Part shown: in pieces, positions 1 through 8,427 of the stretch | Numbering within the stretch: position 1 is the first letter of the stretch | Layout: every line of letters starts with the position of its first letter | NCBI GenBank assembly: GCA_039184865.1 | Contig: JBCDAV010000001.1 | Span: 227,241-291,240, forward strand | Origin: Thermohalobaculum sp039184865 | GTDB lineage: Bacteria > Pseudomonadota > Alphaproteobacteria > Rhodobacterales > Rhodobacteraceae | Direction of reading: 5' to 3' | Length of the DNA: 64,000 nucleotides | Translations under genes and position numbers: made by a program | Notes under the pieces: generated by a model | Told to the model about the DNA's origin: nothing | The model's database searches: none | Seen by the model: only the letters and a program-made list of their open reading frames with translations

Positions 1-427
1 CGCCTTCGATCAGCGGAGACCGGAAGGGTCGAACGCCGAGCCGCCCGAAGACCTCTCCGACATCTGCGCCGAACGCGGTGGTCGCGCTCTGCACAAGCTC
101 CGTCTCGAGGGCGAAAACCGTGATGTCTGCGCGCGACTCGTAATGCGTGGCGTGCTCGATCTCCGGCGGTCGCAGCATCAGATCACCGGGCGTGAACCTG
201 CGCGTCGGTCGCTTCTCGCCGTTGATCTCGTGGGCGATCGTCGGTGCGTTGTGATAGAGTACGAGAGCCGAGTATTTCGCCGTGAGATTTTTGACGCTGC
301 CCGGCTCCCACGACATCGTCGAGACGCCGACGCGCGCCGATCCGGCCTTGGCCGTCCAGCTCAGCATCTCCCGATAGCGTGTTTCGTTCACAATCTCTTC
401 GAACGAATGCACCGGTCCGGCCTCCAT
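1..427 (-). CDS. AraC-family regulator, N-terminal part (cut by left edge)
   Basis: The reverse strand is open from an ATG at 427 to the window edge (142 codons, no stop). The protein begins MEAGPVHSFEEIVNE and reads as the cupin-like sensor half of an AraC-type activator: a stretch with NLTAKYSALVLYHNAPTI, then RRFTPGDLMLRPPEIEHATH, resembling the cupin strand that positions a ligand pocket. The helix-turn-helix half would lie beyond position 1, so the class is inferred from this half and from context: it is transcribed away from the operon at 646, with two 19-bp direct repeats between them. A purine-rich stretch lies upstream of the ATG, but the frame is open further upstream, so the start is uncertain. 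It could also be a plain cupin-domain protein. Confidence 0.6.
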   Translation of the reverse strand, partial: MEAGPVHSFEEIVNETRYREMLSWTAKAGSARVGVSTMSWEPGSVKNLTAKYSALVLYHNAPTIAHEINGEKRPTRRFTPGDLMLRPPEIEHATHYESRADITVFALETELVQSATTAFGADVGEVFGRLGVRPFRSPLIEG

Positions 428-499
428 CCGGTCTGCGCCTTTCCACTCTGCGGAAGTAGGCGTGGCGCGGCGTTCGGCAAGTCCGCACCGGTCCGGCGC

Positions 500-539
500 G
501 AAATTCGGAAATCCAGAAAAGAAATTCGGAAATCCGGAA
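500..539. promoter_or_regulatory. Two 19-bp direct repeats, 21 bp apart (putative AraC-type operator)
   Basis: Copies at 500-518 and 521-539 read GAAATTCGGAAATCCRGAA and differ at one base. Their start-to-start distance is 21 bp, two helical turns, so both face the same side of the DNA. AraC-type activators commonly bind direct half-sites at about this spacing. The repeats are about 105 bp upstream of the hydrolase start at 646 and about 75 bp upstream of the regulator start at 427. Repeat structure is seen directly; the binding protein is inferred. Confidence 0.6.
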
Positions 540-645
540 GAACCTACCACGCGCCGGAACCATTTCCCCCGTGTCGGCGGGGATCACGCCGAACCGGATC
601 AACCCCGCCCGGGGACGGGCGCACCAACCGCTCTAGGAGGACGAT

Positions 646-1347
646 ATGAGCACCGAGAAACTGGAAGTCCTGACACCGCAGAACAGCCAAATGATCTTCA
701 TCGACCATCAGCCGCAAATGGCCTTCGGCGTGCAGTCGATCGATCGCCAGACGCTGAAGAACAACGTTGTCGGCCTGGCCAAGGCGGCGAAGATCTTCGA
801 CATCCCGACGATCATCACCACCGTCGAGACCGAGAGTTTCTCGGGCCACACTTACCCGGAACTGCTCGGCGTGTTTCCCGAGCACCCGATCCTCGAGCGG
901 ACCTCGATGAACTCGTGGGACGATCAGAAGGTGCGCGACCAGCTTGCCCAGAACGGGCGCAAGAAAGTCATCGTCTCGGGCCTCTGGACCGAGGTCTGCA
1001 ACACGACCTTCGCGATCAGCGCCATGCTGGAAGGCGGCTACGAGATCTACATGGTCGCCGATGCCTCGGGCGGCACCTCGAGCGATGCGCACAAGTATGC
1101 AATGGACCGCATGGTGCAGGCCGGTGTCGTGCCGGTGACCTGGCAGCAGGTCTTGCTGGAGTGGCAGCGTGACTGGGCCCACCGCGGGACCTACGACGCT
1201 GTCATGGATCTCGTCAAAGAGCATTCGGGTGCATACGGCATGGGCGTCGATTACTGCTACACGATGGTTCATAAGGCGCCCGAGCGCGTCGCGCACGGAC
1301 CGACGCTCGATCCTGTCGCGGCACCCGTTGCCGTAGCGGCGGAGTAA
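646..1347 (+). CDS. Isochorismatase-like (YcaC-type) cysteine hydrolase
   Basis: A 233-residue alpha/beta hydrolase of the isochorismatase superfamily, probably cytoplasmic. It shows the nucleophile motif VIVSGLWTEVCNT (Cys118) and the N-terminal aspartate in MIFIDHQP (Asp20). The stretch LERTSMNSWDD, where the YcaC group carries its basic catalytic residue, has Arg85. The order TEVC, then VADASGGTSSDAHKYAMDRM, then VTWQQVLLEWQRDW follows the YcaC pattern, so it is likely an amide or ester hydrolase rather than a true isochorismatase. The start has a strong AGGAGG ribosome site. It is the first gene of the run to 7801. Substrate unknown; the amidohydrolases next to it suggest stepwise hydrolysis of one compound. 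Confidence 0.85.
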   Translation: MSTEKLEVLTPQNSQMIFIDHQPQMAFGVQSIDRQTLKNNVVGLAKAAKIFDIPTIITTVETESFSGHTYPELLGVFPEHPILERTSMNSWDDQKVRDQLAQNGRKKVIVSGLWTEVCNTTFAISAMLEGGYEIYMVADASGGTSSDAHKYAMDRMVQAGVVPVTWQQVLLEWQRDWAHRGTYDAVMDLVKEHSGAYGMGVDYCYTMVHKAPERVAHGPTLDPVAAPVAVAAE

Positions 1348-1477
1348 GCCAACCGGCGGGTGCGTCTTCGGGCGCACCTTGCCCTGAACCCGGAAATCGC
1401 AGTCGGCCCGCTGACCGGACGCGCTGTCTTGAAGGCGCGTGACGGGAAGAGTGTGCCCAACGTCAAGGTGCCTGACC

Positions 1478-3259
1478 ATGACCGTTCAGATCGACCGCCG
1501 GCAGCTTCTCGCCGGATCTGCCGCATTCCTCGCCGCCCCTATGGCCTCGGCTCAAGCCACCGCCGCCGATCTGGTGCTGGTGAATGCCCGCATCACCACG
1601 ATGGACCCGGCACGCCCGGAAGCGACGGCGCTCGCGATCCGCGACGGCGTCTTTACCGCCGTCGGTGACGAGGCGGCCGTCCGCTCGATGATCGGCCAGT
1701 TCACCCAGGTCATCGATGCGAAGGGTCAGCGCGTCATCCCGGGGCTCAACGACAGCCACACCCACGCGATCCGGGGAGCGGTAAACTACAATCTCGAAGT
1801 CCGCTGGGACGGCGTCGACAGCCTGGAGGAGGCGCTGCATCTCCTGCGCGTGCAGGCCGATCGCACGCCGGCCGGACAGTTCATCCGGGTCGCCGGAGGG
1901 TTCTCGGAGTTCCAGTTCAAGGAAAAGCGCTTGCCGACGGTCGGCGAGCTCGACGCGGTGGCGCCGAACCACCCGGTGCTGATCCACCACCTCTACAAGC
2001 TGACGCTCTTGAACACCAAAGCGGTCGAATATTTCGGCTACGACAAGCCGGGCCACCCTGAGTATCCCGGCGGCATCATCGAGAAGGACGCGGGCGGCAA
2101 CGCCACGGGCCGCGTGCTGGCAGCGCCTTCGGGTCTGGTGATGTACAAGACGCTCTCGGCCGCGCCGAAACTGTCGGCCCGCGACCAGATCAACTCGTCG
2201 CTGCAATACTTCGACACGCTGAACGGGCTCGGCATCACCTCGGTCTCGGATGCCGGTGGCGGGGGCATGGATTTCCCGGACGCCGATCCTTACCGGGTCA
2301 TTCGCTGGCTGCACGGCGAGGGTCTGCTGACGACCCGCATCGGCTATCACTCGTTTCCGCAGGCAAAGGGTCGGGAACTGGGCGATTACAAGCTCTGGAC
2401 TGCGGAGTCCCGAGCAGGCGTCGGCGACGACATGCTCAGGTTTGTCGGGGCGGGCGAAAACCTCGCATGGGCATCCTATGACTACGAGATCTTCGCCGAT
2501 GCTCGTCCGGATATCGACAAGGATGCCGAGGCTTATCAGCACCAGATCATGACGGTGCTGGGCGAGGGCGGCTGGCCGTTCCGGCAACACATCACCTACA
2601 ATGAAACCGGCGATCGTCTGTTGCCGGTCTACGAGGATGTTGCGCGAGGGGCCGGGCTCACGCCGGGCTGGTTCATCGACCACGTCGAGACCTTCAGCCA
2701 GGGCAATCTTGAACGGATCGCCAAGCTCGGCGGCGGGATCGCGTTGCAGAACCGGATCCAGTTCCAGGCCGAGGATTTCGCAGCGAATTACGGGGCGGAG
2801 GCGCTCAGGAAGACGCCGAATTTCCGTGCGATCCTGGACCTCGGCGTTCCGGTCGGCGGCGGCACCGACGCGACGCGCGTGACCTCGTTCAATCCGTGGT
2901 TCTCGATCCAGTGGATGACGACGGGCCTCTCGCGCGGCGGGATGAGGATGTATGACGATGCCAACCTGCTGACGCGCGAGGAAGCGTTGCGCCTCTGGAC
3001 GACCGGGTCGGCCTGGTTCACCGGCGATGCCGGGAAGAAGGGTTCTATTACTCCGGGCCAGATGGGTGACTTCGCCGTCCTCGACCGCGATTACTTCACC
3101 GTGACCGATGCCGAGATCGCGAAGCTGAAATCGGACCTGACCGTGCTCGGCGGCGAAGTCGTCTACGGCGCGGGCGCGTTCGCGCGGCACGATTTGCGCC
3201 ACCTGCCGCCGATCAGCCCGGACTGGTCTCCGGTCGTCCTGCAAGGGCGCGACATCTGA
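1478..3259 (+). CDS. YtcJ-type amidohydrolase, Tat-exported
   Basis: A 593-residue amidohydrolase 3 family protein. The ATG at 1478 is chosen because it opens a twin-arginine-type leader (DRRQLLAGSAAF, ending near APMASAQA), which points to periplasmic export of a folded, metal-loaded enzyme. The mature part shows the family leader ADLVLVNARITTMDP and metal motif NDSHTHAI (His94, His96), with GGGTDATRVTSFNPW near the C-terminus. Members hydrolyse C-N bonds with divalent metal. It is clearly a paralogue of the next gene, sharing for example RTPAGQ-IRV-GG and EKRLPT in the same order. Function beyond metal-dependent amidohydrolase is unknown. Confidence 0.88.
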   Translation: MTVQIDRRQLLAGSAAFLAAPMASAQATAADLVLVNARITTMDPARPEATALAIRDGVFTAVGDEAAVRSMIGQFTQVIDAKGQRVIPGLNDSHTHAIRGAVNYNLEVRWDGVDSLEEALHLLRVQADRTPAGQFIRVAGGFSEFQFKEKRLPTVGELDAVAPNHPVLIHHLYKLTLLNTKAVEYFGYDKPGHPEYPGGIIEKDAGGNATGRVLAAPSGLVMYKTLSAAPKLSARDQINSSLQYFDTLNGLGITSVSDAGGGGMDFPDADPYRVIRWLHGEGLLTTRIGYHSFPQAKGRELGDYKLWTAESRAGVGDDMLRFVGAGENLAWASYDYEIFADARPDIDKDAEAYQHQIMTVLGEGGWPFRQHITYNETGDRLLPVYEDVARGAGLTPGWFIDHVETFSQGNLERIAKLGGGIALQNRIQFQAEDFAANYGAEALRKTPNFRAILDLGVPVGGGTDATRVTSFNPWFSIQWMTTGLSRGGMRMYDDANLLTREEALRLWTTGSAWFTGDAGKKGSITPGQMGDFAVLDRDYFTVTDAEIAKLKSDLTVLGGEVVYGAGAFARHDLRHLPPISPDWSPVVLQGRDI

Positions 3260-3323
3260 GCATGCGGGGCGTGCGGGTCGCGTGCCCCTTCCCTGAAACA
3301 CCCGAGATCGAAGGAACCCCGCC

Positions 3324-5048
3324 ATGCCGGAACTGATCCTTTACAACGGCAAGATCTGTACGATGGATGCCGACCACCCGCATGCCGAGGCCGTTGCGAT
3401 TGCCCATGGCAAGATCGAGGCCGTCGGCTCAGATGCCGAGATCATGGCCCGGACCGGCGATGCCGACCTGATCGATCTGAAGGGCCAACTGGTCATTCCA
3501 GGTCTGATCGACAGCCACACGCACATCATCAGGCAGGGCAACAACTTCGCGATGGAATTGCGCTGGGACCATGTGCCGTCGCTGTCCGACGGGCTGGCGA
3601 TGCTGAAAGCGCAGGCGCAACGCACGCCCGCAGGTCAATGGATTCGCGTCGTGGGCGGCTGGTCGGCCGATCAGTTCGCGGAGAAGCGTCTGCCGACAAT
3701 CGACGAGATCAACGCGGTTGCACCGGACGTGCCGGTCTATGTCCTGCACCTCTACGATCGCTGCTGGCTGAACCGGGCCGCCTTGCGTGCTCTCGGCATC
3801 GACAAGCACTTCTACGAGCCGTTCGTGTCGGGTCGGTTGGAGCGCGACGATAACGGGGTTCCGACGGGGCTGGCCTTGGCGCGCCCGAACGCGCAGCCGC
3901 TCTACGCGTTGCTCGACATGGCGCCAAAGCTCGAATTCGAGCAGCAGACCCTCTCAACCAAGCATTACTTCCGGGCGCTGAACGGGCTCGGCCTGACCTC
4001 GGCGCTGGATTGTGCCGGAGGGTTTCTGAATTACCCCGACGATTACGGCGTGATCAGCGAGTTGAACCGGCGCGGCGAGCAGACCGTGCGGATCGGATAT
4101 CAGCTCTTTGCCCAGCGCCCGCTGTTCGAACTGGAGGACTTCCGGCGCTGGAACGACATCGTCAAACCGGACGAAGGCAACGGTTATCTTAAATGCGTCG
4201 GCGCGGGCGAGATGCTGGTCGCCTCGGCTTACGACTTCGAGGACTTCTCCTATCCGCGCCCGGATCTGCCGAAGCGCATGGAGGGCGATCTGCGCCCGGT
4301 GCTGGAGTTCCTGCTGGAGAACCGCTGGCCGATCCGCTTCCACTGCACCTACGAGGAAAGCGCGCATCGGTTGCTGACAGTGCTGGAAGAGGTCGGCGCC
4401 GACAAAGGACTCGAAGAACTCAACTGGATCTTCGATCATGGCGAGACGATTTCCGAGGCGACCATGGAATGGGTCGCGCGCCTCGGCGGCGGCATCAGCT
4501 ACCAGAACCGGATCGCCTTCCAGGCGACGGCGTATCGCGAGCGCTACGGCGAAGCGGCGCTGCGCGAGGTCATGCCCGTGAAGAAGATGATGGCCTCCGG
4601 CGCACCGCTGGCGGCCGGAACCGACGCGACACGGGTCTCCTCCTACAACCCCTGGCTTGCGATCCACTGGGCGGTCTCGGGTAAGGGGCGCGGCGGCGAC
4701 GTCATCTGGTCGACTGAGAACCGGCTCAGCCGGGAAGAGGCATTGCGCCACTGGACTGCCGCAGGTGCCTGGTTCAGCCGGGACGAAGGGCAGAAGGGCC
4801 AGATCAAAGCTGGGCAGTTCGCCGACGTCGCCGTGCTCGACCGGGATTACTTCTCGGTCGCCGAGGACGAGATCGCCGACATCACCGCTGACCTGACGCT
4901 CAGCGGCGGCCAGGTCGTCTACGCCAAGGGCCGGTTCGCGGCACACGCGCCTGCGCCACTGCCGGAGCTTCCCGACTGGTCGCCGGTGCCCGTCTTCGGC
5001 GCGCCGGGGGCTCCCGGAACATCCGGCACCGCGATCGCGGCCGAGTGA
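3324..5048 (+). CDS. YtcJ-type amidohydrolase, cytoplasmic paralogue
   Basis: A 574-residue amidohydrolase 3 protein starting directly at MPELILYNGKICTMD with no signal peptide, so it is probably cytoplasmic. Metal motif IDSHTHIIR gives His65 and His67; the late GTDATRVSSYNPW segment matches the exported copy. A GGAA ribosome site precedes the ATG, and 64 bp separates it from the exported copy. The tail GAPGAPGTSGTAIAAE is low complexity. Having an exported and a cytoplasmic version of the same enzyme in one operon suggests the substrate or its breakdown product is met on both sides of the inner membrane. Confidence 0.88.
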   Translation: MPELILYNGKICTMDADHPHAEAVAIAHGKIEAVGSDAEIMARTGDADLIDLKGQLVIPGLIDSHTHIIRQGNNFAMELRWDHVPSLSDGLAMLKAQAQRTPAGQWIRVVGGWSADQFAEKRLPTIDEINAVAPDVPVYVLHLYDRCWLNRAALRALGIDKHFYEPFVSGRLERDDNGVPTGLALARPNAQPLYALLDMAPKLEFEQQTLSTKHYFRALNGLGLTSALDCAGGFLNYPDDYGVISELNRRGEQTVRIGYQLFAQRPLFELEDFRRWNDIVKPDEGNGYLKCVGAGEMLVASAYDFEDFSYPRPDLPKRMEGDLRPVLEFLLENRWPIRFHCTYEESAHRLLTVLEEVGADKGLEELNWIFDHGETISEATMEWVARLGGGISYQNRIAFQATAYRERYGEAALREVMPVKKMMASGAPLAAGTDATRVSSYNPWLAIHWAVSGKGRGGDVIWSTENRLSREEALRHWTAAGAWFSRDEGQKGQIKAGQFADVAVLDRDYFSVAEDEIADITADLTLSGGQVVYAKGRFAAHAPAPLPELPDWSPVPVFGAPGAPGTSGTAIAAE

Positions 5049-5100
5049 TCGCGCTGGCGCGCGACCACCGTCGCGTACTGCGATGAGAATGGAGAGACCA

Positions 5101-5349
5101 ATGGACTGGAAAGCCTACGCAATCTCGCTTGCCATCGGCCTGCTGGTTGGGGGGCTCTACGCCCTCCTGAACACCCGCTCGCCCGCACCACCGATCATAG
5201 CGCTGCTGGGTCTGCTCGGCATGCTGGCCGGTGAAAGCCTCGTCAGTTGGGCGAAGCAGAGAATGACTCTGGTCGAAGCGGCGGCGCACTGCCTGCACAA
5301 GAAAGACTTCGCTGCGGGCGATCACCACTCGGCTGGGCGCAAGGCATGA
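5101..5349 (+). CDS. XapX-domain small membrane protein
   Basis: An 82-residue protein starting MDWKAYAISLAIGLLVGG; the ATG at 5101 is preferred over 5083 because GGAGAG lies just upstream of it. It shows the XapX signature: two hydrophobic helices (about 5-22 and 33-52) joined by LNTRSPAPPIIALLG, then GMLAGE. The family is small and of uncertain function, often next to transporters or hydrolases. The tail (about 60-82) is hydrophilic. Its stop overlaps the next start as ATGA, so the two are translationally coupled. Confidence 0.85.
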   Translation: MDWKAYAISLAIGLLVGGLYALLNTRSPAPPIIALLGLLGMLAGESLVSWAKQRMTLVEAAAHCLHKKDFAAGDHHSAGRKA

Positions 5350-6182
5350 GACGGAATCTGATGATATCTGCGGGACTGCTTCTCGCCGCCGCCTTTGTTG
5401 CTCCCTTCGCCAATGCAGAGACTCTGGTCTTTCAGGGCCGGGTCGAGGCGGCAGAACGCGCTGAGTTGTCGAGCCGGATCGACGGCGTCGTGGCCGAGAT
5501 CTTGTTCTCAGGCGGCGAGGCCGTCGCGTCCGGTCAGGCGATGATCCGCCTCGATCCTTCCGACGCTGAGCTGAACCTTGCCATGGCCAAGGCGCGGCTT
5601 GACGAGGCGCGTGCGAGACTGTCGGGCGCCGAGCGCGCGGCCCAGCGGCAGGAGGAACTCTTTGCGCGCGGGATCGCTTCAGAGGCCGTGGTCGGTCCGG
5701 TGCGCACCACGCGGGCGGCGGCGCAGGCCGCGGTCGCGCTGGCCGAGGCAGAGCAGGCACGCGCGAAACTCGATGTCGAGCGGACACTGATCCGTGCCCC
5801 GATCTCGGGTTATGCCGGGCGTCCCCTGACGAGCACCGGGGCTTTTCTTGAAGCCGAATCCGGCGCGCCGCTCGGTGAGATCCTGGCGCTCGACCCGGTG
5901 ATATTGGCCTACCGTGTTCCCTACGCCACGCGGCTGGCGACCCTTGCCGACAGCGGTGCTGCGACGCTGGACGCCCTGTTCGCGCGGATCAGCCTGGACG
6001 TCGAACTTCCCGGCGGCGTTGCCTACCCGCACAGTGCTCGACCCGACTACGCCTCGGCCACCGTCGATCCGCAGGACGGCACCGTGACGGTGCGCGCGCC
6101 GATTGCGAATCCGAACGCCATTTTGCGCCCGGGCATGGATATCACGGTCCGGGTCACCATCGCAGAGCCGGAGACCGACTGA
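5346..6182 (+). CDS. Periplasmic adaptor (membrane fusion) subunit
   Basis: A 278-residue protein with a Sec-type signal (MRRNLMISAGLLLAAAFVAP, cleavage near ANA) followed by the HlyD/RND adaptor layout. A lipoyl half-motif (FQGRVEAAERAELSSRIDGV, then SGGEAVASGQAMIRLDPSD) is followed by an alpha-hairpin (about 75-145, rich in Ala/Glu/Arg), the second lipoyl half (VERTLIRAPISGYAGR) and a beta-barrel part ending NPNAILRPGMDITVRV. It is short for an RND adaptor, with little membrane-proximal domain. The ATG at 5346 overlaps the XapX stop and its own stop overlaps the exporter start. No RND pump or outer-membrane channel gene is adjacent, so partnership with the MFS protein is inferred. Confidence 0.82.
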   Translation: MRRNLMISAGLLLAAAFVAPFANAETLVFQGRVEAAERAELSSRIDGVVAEILFSGGEAVASGQAMIRLDPSDAELNLAMAKARLDEARARLSGAERAAQRQEELFARGIASEAVVGPVRTTRAAAQAAVALAEAEQARAKLDVERTLIRAPISGYAGRPLTSTGAFLEAESGAPLGEILALDPVILAYRVPYATRLATLADSGAATLDALFARISLDVELPGGVAYPHSARPDYASATVDPQDGTVTVRAPIANPNAILRPGMDITVRVTIAEPETD

Positions 6183-7801
6183 TGAAAGACACCGCATCAG
6201 CCCCTGAGCGCACCGCGAGCCCGATGGCGCCATTTCGGCACAAGGCGTTTGCGGTGCTGTGGATCGCGACCGTGGCGTCTAACGTCGGGACATGGATGCA
6301 TGATGTCGGCGCAGGCTGGCTGATGACCGAACTGGCGCCTTCGCCGATCATGGTCGCGGCCGTGCAGGCGGCGACGACCCTGCCGATCTTTCTCTTCGCT
6401 CTGCTGGCGGGCGCGATCGCGGATATCGTCGGCCGGCGCCAGTTGCTGATCTGGGTGAACGTCGCCATGGGGATCGCGGCGCTGGTGATGGCCGCGCTGG
6501 TTCATTTCGATCTCGTCACGCCCTGGGTCCTGCTGTTCTTCACATTCCTGTTCGGGACGGGTGCCGCCTTTATCGCACCGGCCTGGCAGGCGATCGTCCC
6601 CAAGCTGGTGCCGCGCAGAGATCTGTCTTCCGCGATTGCATTGAACTCGATGGGGATCAATGTGAGCCGCGCCATCGGTCCGGCTCTGGCCGGTGTGCTG
6701 ATCGTAGCAGCCGGTCTGGCCGCACCCTTTCTGGTCAATGCGCTCAGCGTCATCGGAATCGTCGCGGCACTTTGGTGGTGGCGCCCCGAGGTCAAGGCCG
6801 CGTCCTCGCTGCCGGCCGAGCATGTGGGCGGAGCCATCGTCGCCGGTGTGCGATATGCGTGGAACAGTCCGGCGCTGAAAGCGACGCTGGTCCGTGCCGC
6901 CGGATTTTTCCTGTTCGCCTCGGCATTCTGGGCGATGCTGCCGTTGATCGCGCGCGAGACGCTCGGTGGTGGGGCAACGCTTTACGGCTTGCTGATGGGG
7001 TCGGTCGGCGCCGGGGCCGTGGCCGGAGCGTTGATCCTGCCGAAGATCAAGGCCCGTCTCGGCGCCGATGGCACCGTCAGGATTGGCACCGCGGGCACAG
7101 CCATCGTGATGCTCACCATGGCAGTCATCCCGAGCCAGTCACTCGCCATCGCGGCTGCAGCCCTCGCGGGGCTTTCGTGGATCGCTGTGCTCTCCAGCCT
7201 CAATGTCTCGGCGCAGACGGCCTTGCCCGACTGGGTGCGCGCACGCGGTCTGTCCGTGTTCCTGACCGTGTTCTTCGGCTCCATGTCGCTCGGCAGTCTT
7301 GTCTGGGGGCAGATCGCGGCGATCTCCAGCATTCCAATCGCGCTGATCATCGCCGCCGCCGGTGCCGTCGTGATGATCCCGCTGACGCGGCGGGCGCATC
7401 TGCAACTGGGGGCCGCGATGGATCTGTCGCCCTCGATTCACTGGCCCGAACCGGTCGTCAGCGGCGAGGTCGATGCCGATGGCCCGGTGATGGTGCAGGT
7501 TGCCTACCGGGTACCCGCTGACAATCAGTCTGCCTTTCTCGCATTGATCGATGAGCTCTCCATCAGCCGCAGACGGGGCGGCGCCTACGGCTGGACATGC
7601 CTGCGGGACGCCGACGATCCGGAACGTTTTGTCGAGCGTTGGAGTGAGGCGTCGTGGCTCGACCACGAGCGTCATCACCAGCGCGTCACGCAGGAGGACG
7701 CTGCGCTTCAGGCGCGCGTCGCGGAACTCACCCTTTCCGGCACGGCGCCGGAGGTCTCACACTACCTGACGCCAGCACATGGAAAGGCTTCGGCTGCCTG
7801 A
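6182..7801 (+). CDS. MFS_3-type exporter with C-terminal ABM-like domain
   Basis: A 539-residue major facilitator of the transmembrane secretion effector group. Residues about 20-410 hold roughly 12 hydrophobic helices with the loop-2 type motif GAIADIVGRRQLL. The hydrophilic last 110 residues (from GPVMVQVAYRVPADNQ to SHYLTP) resemble an antibiotic-biosynthesis-monooxygenase ferredoxin-like domain, a known tail of this group. The ATG shares one base with the stop of the adaptor gene, so the two are coupled. It probably exports a small molecule linked to the hydrolase operon. Convergent with the MarR gene 12 bp downstream. Confidence 0.85.
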   Translation: MKDTASAPERTASPMAPFRHKAFAVLWIATVASNVGTWMHDVGAGWLMTELAPSPIMVAAVQAATTLPIFLFALLAGAIADIVGRRQLLIWVNVAMGIAALVMAALVHFDLVTPWVLLFFTFLFGTGAAFIAPAWQAIVPKLVPRRDLSSAIALNSMGINVSRAIGPALAGVLIVAAGLAAPFLVNALSVIGIVAALWWWRPEVKAASSLPAEHVGGAIVAGVRYAWNSPALKATLVRAAGFFLFASAFWAMLPLIARETLGGGATLYGLLMGSVGAGAVAGALILPKIKARLGADGTVRIGTAGTAIVMLTMAVIPSQSLAIAAAALAGLSWIAVLSSLNVSAQTALPDWVRARGLSVFLTVFFGSMSLGSLVWGQIAAISSIPIALIIAAAGAVVMIPLTRRAHLQLGAAMDLSPSIHWPEPVVSGEVDADGPVMVQVAYRVPADNQSAFLALIDELSISRRRGGAYGWTCLRDADDPERFVERWSEASWLDHERHHQRVTQEDAALQARVAELTLSGTAPEVSHYLTPAHGKASAA

Positions 7802-7812
7802 ACGGCGAGTGC

Positions 7813-8304
7813 TCAGCGGTCACCGTCGTTTCGGGCCGTGTGCACAGCGGCCTTGCGCAGAAGCTTCGAGAGCGTCTGGCGTTCGGCAGCATCGAGCCCA
7901 GAAAGCACGGTTTCCTGCCGCAGCCGCAGGCGTTCAGCGATCTTCTCGTTCAACGCCCGACCGGCGGGCGTGATGGTCAGGCGCGCCTGCCGACCGTCGT
8001 CGGGATCGGGCGCGCGCTCGATATAGCCCTCGGCCAGCATCCGATGGACCGCGCGCGAGACCGTGTTGCGCGGCTGGCGGGCGATGCGTGCGACTTCCTG
8101 GGCCGTGAGAACCGGGTAGTGCGAGAGGCCGACGATCAGCAGGTATTCTGCCCGGATGATCCCGAATTCGCGCTTCACCTGGTCATAGGCCGGAATGACG
8201 ATCGCGTTCGCCAGATAGGAAATCCGGTACGCGTCGCGAAACTCGATCGTGTCGAAGATCCTAGTCAGATCCTGCGCACCGGTCCCGCGGGGTTCGTCCG
8301 TCAT
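7813..8304 (-). CDS. MarR-family transcriptional regulator
   Basis: A 163-residue winged-helix protein. The DNA-binding part runs about 50-120: LTAQEVARIARQPRNTVSRA is the recognition helix region and DDGRQARLTITPAG is the wing with the family D-x-R-x-x-x-x-x-LT pattern. Flanking helices form the dimer interface. It is transcribed away from the PanB-like gene, and the 123-bp gap holds a good inverted repeat, so it probably represses that operon and itself, relieved by an aromatic or phenolic ligand. The ligand is a guess from the Rieske oxygenase downstream. Confidence 0.9.
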   Translation of the reverse strand: MTDEPRGTGAQDLTRIFDTIEFRDAYRISYLANAIVIPAYDQVKREFGIIRAEYLLIVGLSHYPVLTAQEVARIARQPRNTVSRAVHRMLAEGYIERAPDPDDGRQARLTITPAGRALNEKIAERLRLRQETVLSGLDAAERQTLSKLLRKAAVHTARNDGDR

Positions 8305-8375
8305 GCTCTGAAGTGCCCTCGTGTCGCTGATCTCTCAATGTCCTGCTTGCCAGATCAATGCAAGCTGTGCGATAT

Positions 8376-8391
8376 TGTTCCAAATGGAACA
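8376..8391. promoter_or_regulatory. Inverted repeat TGTTCC-N4-GGAACA (putative MarR operator)
   Basis: A perfect 6+6 bp palindrome with a 4-bp centre (AAAT), in the only control region between the divergent MarR gene and the PanB-like gene, 37 bp before the latter's start. Its size fits a MarR dimer site and it would overlap the promoter. The palindrome is seen directly; the protein bound is inferred from position. Confidence 0.6.
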
Positions 8392-8427
8392 GAATAGGCG
8401 AGCGAATCGCCTGCCTGGGAGGCGCGT

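Noticed and set aside
183..602. 139-codon minus-strand frame at the left end
   Set aside because: Competes with the cupin-like regulator frame that runs off the edge and has a far better sequence; the ATG at 427 in another frame is preferred.
1463..3325. Minus-strand open frame of 620 codons opposite the first amidohydrolase
   Set aside because: Antisense shadow; the plus strand has clear metal motifs and a Tat leader.
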